Shown: positions 33,828 to 42,347 of the stretch, one piece after another | Numbering within the stretch: position 1 is the first letter of the stretch | Layout of the letters: each line of letters starts with the position of its first letter | Assembly (NCBI GenBank): GCA_030540405.1 | Contig: JAUNWH010000001.1 | Span: 62,001 to 126,000 of the forward strand | From: Spirochaetales bacterium | Lineage (GTDB): Bacteria; Spirochaetota; Spirochaetia; Treponematales; Treponemataceae | Length of the DNA stretch: 64,000 bases | Direction of reading: 5' to 3' | Made by a program: the position numbers and the translations under genes | Notes under the pieces: generated by a model | What the model saw: the letters and a program-made list of their open reading frames with translations, nothing else | The model's database searches: none | Told to the model about the DNA's origin: nothing

Positions 33828-33901
33828 TGCGTCCGACACGGCTCGAACGTGCAACCTTCGGATTCGAAGTCCACTGCTCTATCCAGTTGAGCTACGAACG
33901 C
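33828..33901 (-). tRNA. tRNA-Arg(TCG)
   Basis: 74 bases. Anticodon loop CTTCGAA gives TCG. Acceptor stem GCGTTCG / CGGACGC with one U-G pair. Discriminator A; CCA not encoded. Seven bases separate it from tRNA-Lys. Confidence 0.96.
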
Positions 33902-33932
33902 GTCCTGCTGCACGGCTCCACGTTGGAATCCG

Positions 33933-34005
33933 GGTGCCTGGTGGGATTTGAACCCACGACAACCAGATCCACAATCTGGCGCTCTACCCCTGAACTACAG
34001 GCACC
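33933..34005 (-). tRNA. tRNA-His(GTG)
   Basis: 73 bases. Anticodon loop TTGTGGA gives GTG. The extra 5' G (G-1) is encoded and pairs with C73 to give the eight-base acceptor stem needed by histidyl-tRNA synthetase. First tRNA after the promoter at 34024-34052. Confidence 0.96.
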
Positions 34006-34023
34006 ATGCAATCAACGAAATAG

Positions 34024-34052
34024 AATATATCTGAATTGCTTTCGTTGGTCAA
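34024..34052 (-). promoter_or_regulatory. Promoter of the six-gene tRNA operon
   Basis: On the minus strand: TTGACC (34047-34052), 17-base spacer, TATATT (34024-34029), about 18 bases before the tRNA-His gene. Near-consensus, as expected for stable RNA. Confidence 0.75.
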
Positions 34053-34083
34053 GCAGAAAGTGCAAAATTTCTGAAAAAAAATT

Positions 34084-34854
34084 TCATTTCAAAAATTTTC
34101 CCAAGATACTCACCGCAATCAGTAAAAACGACACGGCAAAGCACGCAAAGTCCCGCGCTTTATATGGATATTTTTTTAGGCAGCAGCCGGATGTCCGCAG
34201 TTTGAATCCGCGCAAATCGGCGGCGATTGCTGTTCCGCTTGTTTTTCTCACAGAAGAAACCAAAAGAGGAGCGCACAAAGGCAAAATCAGCGCAAGTTTT
34301 TTCAGCGGATTTTTTGTGTCCAGCTGGATTCCGCGTGAAGTCTGGGCTTCTTGAATTCCTTCCATTTCCTGCGCAAAAACAGGAATAAAACGGATTGCGG
34401 TCGTCAGCGTGAATGCGTATTTGTACGGAACGTGAAGTTTTTCAACAAGCGCATTAGAAAGGTCGGCAAGTTTCGTAACAGAAAGCATGAGGGCAAGCGG
34501 AAGAGTTGCGACGCAAAGTTTAAGCACAAGATTCAGCGAAGTTGCAAGCCCGGCGTCTGTTATTTTCAAAAACAAAATCTGGTAAACAACATTTCCGCTT
34601 CTTATTATCAAAATCTGAAGAATAAAAAGGAAAACCGAAATTTTAAGTAGCCCTTTCAAAAGCCTGAATGTCCTTGCTGAAATTCCGCAGAGAATTCCTG
34701 TCGCAATGTCAACGGCAAGAAGCAGAACCAGAATTTCAGCGGAGGAAGAAATAAAACACGACGCGCAAACCGCCATTGAAAAAATCAGCTTTGAAACCGG
34801 ATTCATTTTGTGGAAAACAGAAGTTCCCGGAACGTAATCGACAAGTCCTTTCAT
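34084..34854 (-). CDS. ecfT: ECF transporter transmembrane subunit EcfT
   Basis: 256 residues with about five to six membrane helices. Two coupling-helix signatures of the Ala-Arg-Gly type, QTSRGIQ near residue 193 and ADLRGF near 227, insert into the ATPase pair. Couples ATP use by EcfA1/A2 to toppling of the substrate-binding S subunit. The ATG overlaps the end of the upstream ATPase gene by four bases. Last gene of the S-A-A-T operon. Confidence 0.93.
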   Translation of the reverse strand: MKGLVDYVPGTSVFHKMNPVSKLIFSMAVCASCFISSSAEILVLLLAVDIATGILCGISARTFRLLKGLLKISVFLFILQILIIRSGNVVYQILFLKITDAGLATSLNLVLKLCVATLPLALMLSVTKLADLSNALVEKLHVPYKYAFTLTTAIRFIPVFAQEMEGIQEAQTSRGIQLDTKNPLKKLALILPLCAPLLVSSVRKTSGTAIAADLRGFKLRTSGCCLKKYPYKARDFACFAVSFLLIAVSILGKFLK

Positions 34855-35678
34855 TTTATCGCCTCCTGAATTTTTGCGGCAAGCTCATCTGCTGTGCGGA
34901 CGTTTTCAAAATTGAATCTGCCCGGAAATTTTTCTTCAAGCTCAAGCGCAATCTGAATAATCTGCGGAGGAAGAAGGCTCGCTTTCTGCAAGATTTCTTT
35001 GCTGCGCATTATTTCAAGAGTTTTTCCGTCCGCTTCGATTTTTCCATTCGCAAGAACAATCATCCGCTGGGCAAAGTCAAGAACAAGCTCCATGTCGTGG
35101 CAAACCATGATTACAGTTGTTCCGTTTTTGTTCAGTTCTTTTACTGCGCTCATGATTTCCATGCATTCCTTGTAGTCAAGCCCGGTTGTCGGTTCGTCAA
35201 GAATCATAACTTTTGGTTCGACTGCGATAATTGAAGCCAATGCAAGCCGCTGTCTTTGTCCACGGCTAAGTGAAAACGGCGCTTCATCCGGATTGAATCC
35301 AAATCGCTCGATAATTTTTTCTGTGCGCTTAGAAATTTCTTCTTCAGTTCCAGTTTTCAAAGCTTTTTGCCCGAATGCAATTTCGTCCCGGACTGTGTAA
35401 GTGCAAAGCTGACGGTCAGGATTCTGAAAAAGAAAGCCCGTATTTTTTGCAAGCACGCTGTTTTTCGCTTTTTTTGTGTCGATTCCGTTCACGCAAATTT
35501 TTCCGTCGGAAGGCTTTAAAATTCCTGCAAGAAGTTTGCTGAATGTTGATTTTCCGGCTCCGTTTTCTCCTGTGAGCGCGACAAATTCTCCGTCTTCTAT
35601 TGAAAGTGAAATTCCGTGAATAAGCTCGGCGTCTTTTGTTTTTCCGTAGCCGAATCGGACTGAATCGCATTCAATCAT
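34851..35678 (-). CDS. ecfA2: ECF transporter ATP-binding subunit (EcfA2 position)
   Basis: 275 residues, complete ABC ATPase: Walker A GENGAGKST, Q-loop LFQNPDRQLCTYTV (the 'NPD.Q' form typical of ECF ATPases), signature LSRGQRQR, Walker B VMILDEPTTGLD, and the switch histidine. The ATG at 35678 overlaps the upstream ATPase stop by four bases; the longer frame to 35723 would overlap much more. Pairs with EcfA1. Confidence 0.93.
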   Translation of the reverse strand: MIECDSVRFGYGKTKDAELIHGISLSIEDGEFVALTGENGAGKSTFSKLLAGILKPSDGKICVNGIDTKKAKNSVLAKNTGFLFQNPDRQLCTYTVRDEIAFGQKALKTGTEEEISKRTEKIIERFGFNPDEAPFSLSRGQRQRLALASIIAVEPKVMILDEPTTGLDYKECMEIMSAVKELNKNGTTVIMVCHDMELVLDFAQRMIVLANGKIEADGKTLEIMRSKEILQKASLLPPQIIQIALELEEKFPGRFNFENVRTADELAAKIQEAIK

Positions 35679-36517
35679 AAAAGTCCTCCTGCAAGCGAAA
35701 CGGCTTCTTTTGTGTCGATGCAAATTTCTTTTTCCGGCGTTATCATTTTGCGTGAAAGAAGGCTTTTGTAAAAATCAACTGCGCGCGGGTAATTTACGCC
35801 AAGCAAAGCAAGCTCATCGGAATTTTTTAGAACATCGCGGATATTTCCGAAAGACTTTAAAGAGCCTTTGTCAATCACGGCAAGTTTTTTTGCAAACTCG
35901 CACAACAGCATGATTTTTTGTTCTATTACAATGATTGTCATTCCGTAAGATTCATTCAGGTCTTTTAAGATTCTGAAAATGTTTCTGCTGGATGCAGGGT
36001 CAAGCTCGCCGGTCGGCTCGTCAAGCACAAGAATTTTAGGCTTCAGCGCGAGAATTGCGGCAACTGCAGTTTTCTGTTTTTGTCCGCCGCTAAGCGCAGA
36101 AATTTCCCGGCTGCGGAGATTTTCAATTCCGGTTTCTTTCAACGCCCACTCAAGCCGGCTTTCGATTTCGTCTTTTGGGATTCCGAAGTTTTCAAGTCCG
36201 AAAAGAATTTCATCTTCAACAACAGAGCAAGTCATCTGGCTGTCAATGTCCTGAAAAACACTTCCGACTTCAAGCGCAATGGTGCACGGATCGTTTTCAA
36301 AAACATCTTTTCCGTTTACACAGACTTTTCCGTAATATTCGCCTTTGTAGTGGTGCGGAATGATTCCGTTTATCGCGCAGCTGAGTGTTGTTTTTCCGGC
36401 TCCAGATGCTCCGATTATTCCGACAAAATCGCCGTCCTGAATTTCCATTGAAATATTTTTCAACGCAGGAACTGAACTTCCGCTGTACGCAAAGCTTAAA
36501 TTTTCTATGCTTATCAT
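35675..36517 (-). CDS. ecfA1: ECF transporter ATP-binding subunit (EcfA1 position)
   Basis: 280 residues. Walker A GASGAGKTT, Q-loop VFQDIDSQMTC, signature LSGGQKQK, Walker B ILVLDEPTGELD, and a C-terminal extension common in the ECF type. AGGTGG precedes the ATG. Forms a heterodimer with the next gene product and docks on EcfT. A dedicated (group I) ECF arrangement, since the S gene is in the same operon. Confidence 0.93.
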   Translation of the reverse strand: MISIENLSFAYSGSSVPALKNISMEIQDGDFVGIIGASGAGKTTLSCAINGIIPHHYKGEYYGKVCVNGKDVFENDPCTIALEVGSVFQDIDSQMTCSVVEDEILFGLENFGIPKDEIESRLEWALKETGIENLRSREISALSGGQKQKTAVAAILALKPKILVLDEPTGELDPASSRNIFRILKDLNESYGMTIIVIEQKIMLLCEFAKKLAVIDKGSLKSFGNIRDVLKNSDELALLGVNYPRAVDFYKSLLSRKMITPEKEICIDTKEAVSLAGGLL

Positions 36518-36539
36518 TTTGCCACCTAGTTACTTCAGG

Positions 36540-37097
36540 TTATTTTAAAGTCATTTTCAGCGGAATATAAAGCAGCTGGACAAGAACCGCGTTAATGCAG
36601 GCTGTGCAAAGAACAATCGGAATGTAAGCCGCAAGTGTCGCCTTGTCTGCGCCAAGAACAAAAATCAGCAGAACCGTGTAAAGTCCGCCACTCACAAATG
36701 TGCTGAACAAAGTTGCGACTGCCGGTTTGAAATCGATTTTTCCAAGCTTAGGAAGCGGAATTTTTATCAGAAGCGACATCACGACTGCGCCTGCGAATTC
36801 GCTTGCAAAGTTCAAGTACGGAGTTCCCGGAAAGAACTGGCAAATTGCGCCTGCAAGAATTCCGATTACCGCCGCCGCTGCGACATTCGCGTTAATCAAT
36901 GCAATCGCCATGCAGTACATTGCGATGATGAAGTTTGGTTTCATGCCGCCGATGTTGATGAGCGAGCCTACAAAAAATTTCAGAACCGCTCCAGCCGCAA
37001 GCAAAACTGCAACAAGAATCAAGTCGCGGATTTGAAGTCCTTTTTTCTCTGAAGTTTCAAGAACACGTTTTTCACCAAGATTTTCGTTTTCATTCAT
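36540..37097 (-). CDS. ECF transporter substrate-binding (S) subunit, possibly TrpP-like
   Basis: 185 residues with about six membrane helices and an acidic N-terminal tail. The stretch GGMKPNFIIAMYCMAIAL (~60-77) resembles the 'GMKPDFLL' region of the tryptophan permease TrpP family, so tryptophan or a related compound is a possible substrate; this is tentative. The ATG at 37097 has AGGAGC seven bases upstream; the frame extends to 37160 but that part covers the promoter. First gene of the transporter operon. Confidence 0.75.
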   Translation of the reverse strand: MNENENLGEKRVLETSEKKGLQIRDLILVAVLLAAGAVLKFFVGSLINIGGMKPNFIIAMYCMAIALINANVAAAAVIGILAGAICQFFPGTPYLNFASEFAGAVVMSLLIKIPLPKLGKIDFKPAVATLFSTFVSGGLYTVLLIFVLGADKATLAAYIPIVLCTACINAVLVQLLYIPLKMTLK

Positions 37098-37116
37098 AAA
37101 AAGCTCCTTTTTTTTT

Positions 37117-37134
37117 GTTTCTGTTAGTAGAAAC
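37117..37134. promoter_or_regulatory. Operator-like palindrome in front of the ECF operon
   Basis: GTTTCT-N6-AGAAAC, overlapping the last bases of the -10 and the predicted transcription start of the ECF promoter. The position fits a repressor that blocks RNA polymerase; it could instead form a short leader hairpin. The binding protein is unknown. Confidence 0.5.
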
Positions 37135-37160
37135 ATATATCCGATGCGCTTTTTTGTCAA
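37132..37160 (-). promoter_or_regulatory. Promoter of the ECF transporter operon
   Basis: On the minus strand: perfect -35 TTGACA (37155-37160), 17-base spacer, -10 TATGTT (37132-37137). It lies 35 bases before the S-subunit ATG. Confidence 0.7.
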
Positions 37161-37204
37161 GAGAGAAAATTTATTTTTTTTGCAAAATGAAATTTTTAAG
37201 GCAA

Positions 37205-37233
37205 TAGACTTTTGAACAAAGCTAAGCTATAAT
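37205..37233 (+). promoter_or_regulatory. Promoter of the ankyrin-murG operon (leaderless)
   Basis: TAGACT (37205-37210), 17-base spacer, perfect TATAAT (37228-37233), and the ATG six bases later. No Shine-Dalgarno sequence can fit, so the first mRNA should be leaderless. Confidence 0.6.
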
Positions 37234-37239
37234 TTAAGA

Positions 37240-38139
37240 ATGAAATGGTTGATTATTGCACAGGCGGCACAGAAAGAAAATGCAAGCCGCGCTGAAAAAT
37301 TTTTTGCTTCTAATAAATGTGATTTTGAAAAATTTGATTTCAATCAAGATGAAAAAAAATTAAAAGCTATTTTTGAAAAAATTCCAAGTTTTGACGCTTT
37401 CTTGTTTTTGTCTGATGTAAAAAATTCTGCGTTGATTTTGTCTTTCGTTTTAGGTTTTTGCCATGGAAAAAAAATGCCAGTTCTTATTTTTGATGAAGAA
37501 AAAAAATTCGACGAATTATTTTCTTTAGAAAATGAAAAACTGTCTTTAAAAAATTTTTATTCTGAAAACGAGCTTTTCAATTGGCTTGAAAAAAATATTG
37601 ATGAACTGAAATCAGACTGCTTAAAACGCGCAAACAGAAATTCACTTTTGGAGCAGGGAATTTCATGCAATGCTGACAGCTTTGAATTTTATCTTGAAAA
37701 AGAAAAAACTGAAATTTGCAAATCGATTTTAAATTCTGGAATTGATGTGAATTCAAAAACGCTGCAAGGAGTTCCGCTTTTGTGTGTCGCAACTAGAAAC
37801 GACAGCAAAGAAATGCTTGAGCTTCTTCTAAAAAAAGGCGCGGACATAAATGAAGTTTCCGAAGACAGAGGATATTCGCCTGTTATGGATGCTGTCTGGC
37901 GGAAAAACTATGAAATTGCAAAACTGCTTATAGACCACGGCGCAGACTTGAGCACAATGAGTACTGACGGGCAGTCTATTCTTGTGCTTGCGGTTGGAAA
38001 CGGAAATTCAAAAATTGTAAAACTGCTTTTGGATTCCGGCGCAGATCCTGACATAAAAGACAGCATGGGAATGAGTGCGCGTGGATATGCATCACTTTTC
38101 AAAAATGAAGAACTTATGAAGCTTATGGAAACAAAGTAA
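37240..38139 (+). CDS. Ankyrin-repeat protein
   Basis: 299 residues. The first ~140 are not recognised and look like a small alpha/beta (TIR- or flavodoxin-sized) domain beginning MKWLIIAQAAQKEN, with a hydrophobic FDAFLFLSDVKNSALIL segment. Residues ~160-295 carry four ankyrin repeats, for example GVPLLCVATRNDSKEMLELLLKKGADIN and GQSILVLAVGNGNSKIVKLLLDSGADPD-like units (positions ~175-280). Ankyrin repeats bind other proteins. No signal peptide, so cytoplasmic. Five bases upstream of murG, same operon. Confidence 0.82.
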   Translation: MKWLIIAQAAQKENASRAEKFFASNKCDFEKFDFNQDEKKLKAIFEKIPSFDAFLFLSDVKNSALILSFVLGFCHGKKMPVLIFDEEKKFDELFSLENEKLSLKNFYSENELFNWLEKNIDELKSDCLKRANRNSLLEQGISCNADSFEFYLEKEKTEICKSILNSGIDVNSKTLQGVPLLCVATRNDSKEMLELLLKKGADINEVSEDRGYSPVMDAVWRKNYEIAKLLIDHGADLSTMSTDGQSILVLAVGNGNSKIVKLLLDSGADPDIKDSMGMSARGYASLFKNEELMKLMETK

Positions 38140-38144
38140 GAAAA

Positions 38145-39296
38145 ATGTCTAAAAAGAAAATTGTAATCGCTTTTGCAGGCGGCGGAACAGGCGGACACAT
38201 ATATCCAGGAATTGCCATTGCTGATGAATTGAAAAAATTTTCAAATGAATCAACTGAAATAGAAATTCATTGGATTGGAAATTCCAGAGGAATGGATTCT
38301 GCAATAATTGAAAAAAATCTTTTATCATCAGGCGGAAGCATTTCTTATTTTCATGGAATTCCATGCGGAAAACTTCGACGTTATTTTTCACTAAAAAATT
38401 TCACAGATTTTTTTAAAATATTCGCAGGATTTATAAAGTCGTTTTTTATTTTAAAAAAAATAAAGCCGGATTTTCTTTTTTCAAAAGGCGGATTTGTAAG
38501 CGTGCCTCCGTGCGCCGCCGCTGCTATTTTTAAAATCCCATATTTTACTCACGAGTGCGATTTTACACCGGGACTTGCCACAAGAATCAACAGCAAAAAA
38601 GCTTCAAGAATCTTAATTTCCTATGAAGAAACAAAAAAATATTTCAGCGGATTTCAAAAAGAAAAATGCGTTGTTACAGGAAACCCAGTTCGTCCGGCAT
38701 TTTACAATGACAGTTCAAAAGCAGGAAAAAAATTTCTTGGCATAAAAAATGACTGCAAAAAAAATATTCTTTTAATTTTAGGCGGAAGTCTTGGAGCAAG
38801 CCAAATAAATAATCTTGTAATTGAATCCCTTAATGAGCTAAAAAAAGATTACATTGTTGTTCATCAGACTGGAAAAAAATTTGCGCAGGAAAATTCTGAC
38901 ATTATGTCTTCCGGTGATGACAGCTACAAGCCTTATGAATTTATTTTTAACGAAATGGTTCCTGTAATCCAATCTGCGGATGTAATAATTTCAAGAGCTG
39001 GAGCAAATTCTTTGTGGGAATGCGCAGTTTGTTCAAAGCCGATGATTTTAATTCCTTTGTGCGGAGCAGGAACAAGAGGCGACCAAGTTGACAATGCGGA
39101 ATATTTTGCAAACAAAGGGGCTGCCATTACTTTAATAGGAAAAGATGCGACAAAAGAAAATCTTCTTAATGCGTTAGCTGAAATGAAAAATTCAGAAACT
39201 AGAAATAAATTTGCTGAAAACTGCAAGTCTATTTGCAAAGAAAAAAAGCCTTCTGAAATTATAGCAAATCTGATTTTGGAGCAGATAAAAATATGA
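38145..39296 (+). CDS. murG: UDP-GlcNAc:lipid I GlcNAc transferase MurG
   Basis: 383 residues, GT28 family. Signature GGGTGGHIYPGIAIA near residue 11, the FSKGGFVSVP stretch near 110, and the donor-binding SRAGANSLWE and PLCGAGTRGDQVDNA regions near 285-310. Adds GlcNAc to lipid I at the inner face of the membrane to give lipid II for peptidoglycan. Overlaps cvpA by four bases (ATGA). Confidence 0.96.
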   Translation: MSKKKIVIAFAGGGTGGHIYPGIAIADELKKFSNESTEIEIHWIGNSRGMDSAIIEKNLLSSGGSISYFHGIPCGKLRRYFSLKNFTDFFKIFAGFIKSFFILKKIKPDFLFSKGGFVSVPPCAAAAIFKIPYFTHECDFTPGLATRINSKKASRILISYEETKKYFSGFQKEKCVVTGNPVRPAFYNDSSKAGKKFLGIKNDCKKNILLILGGSLGASQINNLVIESLNELKKDYIVVHQTGKKFAQENSDIMSSGDDSYKPYEFIFNEMVPVIQSADVIISRAGANSLWECAVCSKPMILIPLCGAGTRGDQVDNAEYFANKGAAITLIGKDATKENLLNALAEMKNSETRNKFAENCKSICKEKKPSEIIANLILEQIKI

Positions 39297-39826
39297 TGTT
39301 TCCTGCAATTGATATTATCTTTTTGCTTATTGTTTTGACATTTGCAATTATTGGAGCAATAAACGGATTCTTGAATGAAGTGTTTGGAAAAGCGGCTCCA
39401 GTCGTAAGCATTTGGGTTGCGATTCTTTTTTACGGACGGCTTGTTTCTCCAATTGAAAAGCATTTAAAAATTCATTTGGTGTCTGTTGTGCTTTCTTTTT
39501 TGCTGATTTTTATAATTGCCTTTATACTCATGAAAATTCTTCAGACTGCAATAAAAAATATTTTTGGCGGAGAAATTTTCAAAGACTTGGATAGATTTTT
39601 AGGTTTCGTTTTTGGATTTGCGGAAGGTCTTGCTGTTGTTGGAGTTGTTTTAATTTTAATGAAAGCCCAGCCTTGGTTTAAAGTTGACGCGCTACTTGAT
39701 GGAAGTTTTTTTTCAAGAATATTAAATCCGGTTATTTCAGTTCCGCTCGAAAGCCTTTCAAAAGCAGTTGAAAAAAATTCATCAGTTCCGCTTGCCATTC
39801 CACTTGAACAGGTACAAGGAAACTAA
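39293..39826 (+). CDS. CvpA family membrane protein
   Basis: 177 residues with four predicted membrane helices. The opening 'DIIFLLIVLTFAIIGAINGFLNEVF' pattern (positions 6-30) and GRFLGFVFGFAEGL-type third helix fit the CvpA/colicin V production family, whose role in envelope maintenance is not settled. Between murG and the delta-prime-like gene with no real gaps. Confidence 0.88.
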   Translation: MMFPAIDIIFLLIVLTFAIIGAINGFLNEVFGKAAPVVSIWVAILFYGRLVSPIEKHLKIHLVSVVLSFLLIFIIAFILMKILQTAIKNIFGGEIFKDLDRFLGFVFGFAEGLAVVGVVLILMKAQPWFKVDALLDGSFFSRILNPVISVPLESLSKAVEKNSSVPLAIPLEQVQGN

Positions 39827-39828
39827 AA

Positions 39829-41067
39829 ATGTTTGAAAATATTTTGAACCAAAGCGCGACAAAACTTTTGCAAGATGATATTGAAAAAAAACGTTTTCCA
39901 AATTCCATTTTGTTTTCAGGTCCTTCATCTTCTGGAAAACTTTCCTGTGCTTTGGAAACTGCAAGAGTTCTTTCGTGCGCAAATTCTGGTGAATGGAAAT
40001 GCACTTGCTCAAACTGCCGTCAGCATAAAGCTATGGTAAGTCAAAATCTCCTTATTTGCGGTGCTGGAAACCGAACGTTGGAAATTGCTGCCGCTAAAAA
40101 AACTTTAATAAGTCAAAATATTCAAAATACAAAACATCTCGAAGCATCAAGGTATCTTTATTTACGCGCGGTAAGAAAACTTATTTCAAAATTCAATTCT
40201 GTGCTTTGGGATGGAGATGACAAGCTTTCAAAATTTTCTCCGCTTTTACAAAATATAGAAGAAGGCCTTGAAAAAATTCAGCCAGGGAGAATTCTTCCAG
40301 ACGACGAAGAGCTGAGAAAAATATTAGACTCAATTGAAAAAGACTGCACAAAACTTGAAAGCAGTTTTTTATACAGTTCGATTCCTGTTTTGCAAATAAG
40401 AAATTTTTCCTCCTGGGCGCACTTGAGCTCAAGCAATGGAAAAAAAGTTTTAATTATTGAAAATGCAGACTTAATGGCAGACAGCGCAAGAAATGCCTTG
40501 CTGAAAATTCTTGAAGAGCCTCCAGAGAATGTAGTTTTTATACTTACAACGACAAAACGCGGCGCAATGCTTCCGACTATACTTTCACGAGTCCGCACTT
40601 ATAATTTTTTTGAACGCTCGCCAGAACAGCAGAAAAATGTCATAAATAGAATTTTTCACTATGAACCTGTTTTCAATGATGAAAAAGAATTTAGCAGCAT
40701 AACAGAATTCTTGCAGTCATTTTTAACAGTAAAACCTGAACTTGTAAAATCTTGCGCAGCTGACTTTTTTAACAATGTAGCTCAAGGCCACGTTCCAGAT
40801 ATTCCTAAAATAATTTCAACTTGCGCTTCGTTTGAACCAAGAATTCTTTTTAAAATTTTTATTTGCGGAATTATTGAATCACAGGAAAATTTAAAAACAT
40901 CTGCCGCAGGTTCAGAAGCTTCCTTTAGGATTTTAAAACAGCTTAGAACTTCATTGAACAATGTTGAAATTTTCAATCAGAATCCTTCAGCCTGTCTTGA
41001 GGAACTTGCCAGAAATTTAATGCATATAAATTATATGAATGACGGAATTCTAAAGAAATTCGCTTAA
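39829..41067 (+). CDS. holB: DNA polymerase III delta-prime-like clamp-loader subunit
   Basis: 412 residues. Walker A-like GPSSSGK (31-37), zinc module C50/C58/C60/C63, Walker B-like VLIIENADLM (207-216), then NALLKILEEPPENVVFILTT and the SRVR sensor (253-256). This is the clamp-loader AAA+ pattern of delta-prime/gamma. About 100 extra, helical residues (roughly 90-185) lie between the zinc module and Walker B, where the family usually has ~15-20. No tau-type C-terminal region, so delta-prime is preferred over gamma/tau. Loads the beta clamp. Two bases after cvpA. Confidence 0.82.
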   Translation: MFENILNQSATKLLQDDIEKKRFPNSILFSGPSSSGKLSCALETARVLSCANSGEWKCTCSNCRQHKAMVSQNLLICGAGNRTLEIAAAKKTLISQNIQNTKHLEASRYLYLRAVRKLISKFNSVLWDGDDKLSKFSPLLQNIEEGLEKIQPGRILPDDEELRKILDSIEKDCTKLESSFLYSSIPVLQIRNFSSWAHLSSSNGKKVLIIENADLMADSARNALLKILEEPPENVVFILTTTKRGAMLPTILSRVRTYNFFERSPEQQKNVINRIFHYEPVFNDEKEFSSITEFLQSFLTVKPELVKSCAADFFNNVAQGHVPDIPKIISTCASFEPRILFKIFICGIIESQENLKTSAAGSEASFRILKQLRTSLNNVEIFNQNPSACLEELARNLMHINYMNDGILKKFA

Positions 41068-41087
41068 CTTTTTTGAGGAAAATTTAA

Positions 41088-42275
41088 ATGACAGATTTTG
41101 TTGAAAAGGCATCTGAAAAAATTACGAAGCTTTCTGATGAACAGCTAGAGCGTCTTTTAAATACAGTCCGCGAGGAAAACGAAATATACGACTCGATAAT
41201 TCAAAGCATTCCTTCTGGGCTTGTAATAGTTGACAAAAACTGGTGCATAACAAAAATAAATAAATCTGCAAAGCGTTATCTTCATTTTTTTCATCTTCAT
41301 CAGATAAAGTCAGAGCCTGTTTGGAATCTTATAGCGGATGAGGAAGTTTCAAATTTTATTTCATTTTGCGCGCAGGAACAAAACACTAATACGAGCGAAG
41401 AATTTTCTATAGTTTCCGCAGATGACAAAGCAAGGTTTATTGTTGTTTCAATTTTACCTCTTGTTCGCGATGGAAAAATTGCTGGAACAATTATTTTTAT
41501 TGAAGATATAACTGCAAAACGTCAGCAGGAAATTTTGTTGCATAGAATGGAAAGTTTAAAAAGCCTGACAAATCTTGCGGCATCAGTTGCACATGAAATA
41601 AAAAATCCGCTTGGCGCAATAAGCATTCATATTCAGCTTTTGCAAAAATCAATAAAGAAATGCAGAGAAGGCGACGGTCAGCTTCCTGATGAAAAATTCA
41701 TGGAAAAATATCTTTCCGTTGTAAATGAAGAAATTGAAAATCTGAACAAAATAGTAATGGATTTTTTGTTTGCTGTGCGGCCATTAAAAGTAAACATGAC
41801 ACTTTCTGAGCCTGACTCAATAATAGAAAAATCAATAAATTTTTTCATGCCGGAATTTGAAAACTGCGGAATAGAAGTTTCTGTAAATTTACAAGGTGAA
41901 GGCAACAGACTTCTAATTGATGAAAAACTTTTCCGTGAAATTTTTATAAACATTTTGCAAAATGCAAAAGCTGCAATTCTTTCCAGCAAAAAAAACAACG
42001 GAAAACTCGCTGTAAATTCTTTTATAAAAAATGACCATTATATACTTACAATTGCGGATAATGGCTGCGGAATGGATGAAGCGACTTGCTCAAGAATTTT
42101 TGAACCGTACTACACAACAAAAGCTGATGGAACAGGACTAGGGCTTACAACTGTTTATAAGATTGTAAAAGAGTTTCGTGGAGAAATAACGGTAAATTCT
42201 GAGCTTGATGAAGGCACTGTTTTTACTGTGCAAATTCCTGTACCGCAAAAAGAAACAATGCTTCTTGAAGAATAA
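41088..42275 (+). CDS. Cytoplasmic PAS histidine kinase (NtrB-like)
   Basis: 395 residues, no membrane helix. A PAS domain (~35-160) precedes the phospho-acceptor helix with the H-box VAHEIKNPLGA (~170). The ATP-binding domain has N-box INILQNAKAAI, G1 IADNGCGMDE and G2 GTGLGLTTVYKIV. It would sense an internal signal through PAS and phosphorylate the response regulator encoded 72 bases on. The ligand is unknown. Start has TGAGGA eight bases upstream. Confidence 0.93.
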   Translation: MTDFVEKASEKITKLSDEQLERLLNTVREENEIYDSIIQSIPSGLVIVDKNWCITKINKSAKRYLHFFHLHQIKSEPVWNLIADEEVSNFISFCAQEQNTNTSEEFSIVSADDKARFIVVSILPLVRDGKIAGTIIFIEDITAKRQQEILLHRMESLKSLTNLAASVAHEIKNPLGAISIHIQLLQKSIKKCREGDGQLPDEKFMEKYLSVVNEEIENLNKIVMDFLFAVRPLKVNMTLSEPDSIIEKSINFFMPEFENCGIEVSVNLQGEGNRLLIDEKLFREIFINILQNAKAAILSSKKNNGKLAVNSFIKNDHYILTIADNGCGMDEATCSRIFEPYYTTKADGTGLGLTTVYKIVKEFRGEITVNSELDEGTVFTVQIPVPQKETMLLEE

Positions 42276-42347
42276 TTCTAAACCTAACGTTTGCTTTGAT
42301 GTAAAGTTTTTATTGATTTTGCTTGATTCTTTTTTTAGGAGGAAAAA

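Noticed and set aside
34007-34083. Intrinsic terminator after ecfT
   Set aside because: A 6-base stem (CAGAAA / TTTCTG) is present but has no U-tract and overlaps the tRNA promoter region.
42276-42347. Sigma-54 promoter in front of the NtrC-type regulator
   Set aside because: No GG-N10-GC pair of the -24/-12 type was found; the gap looks like ordinary operon spacing.
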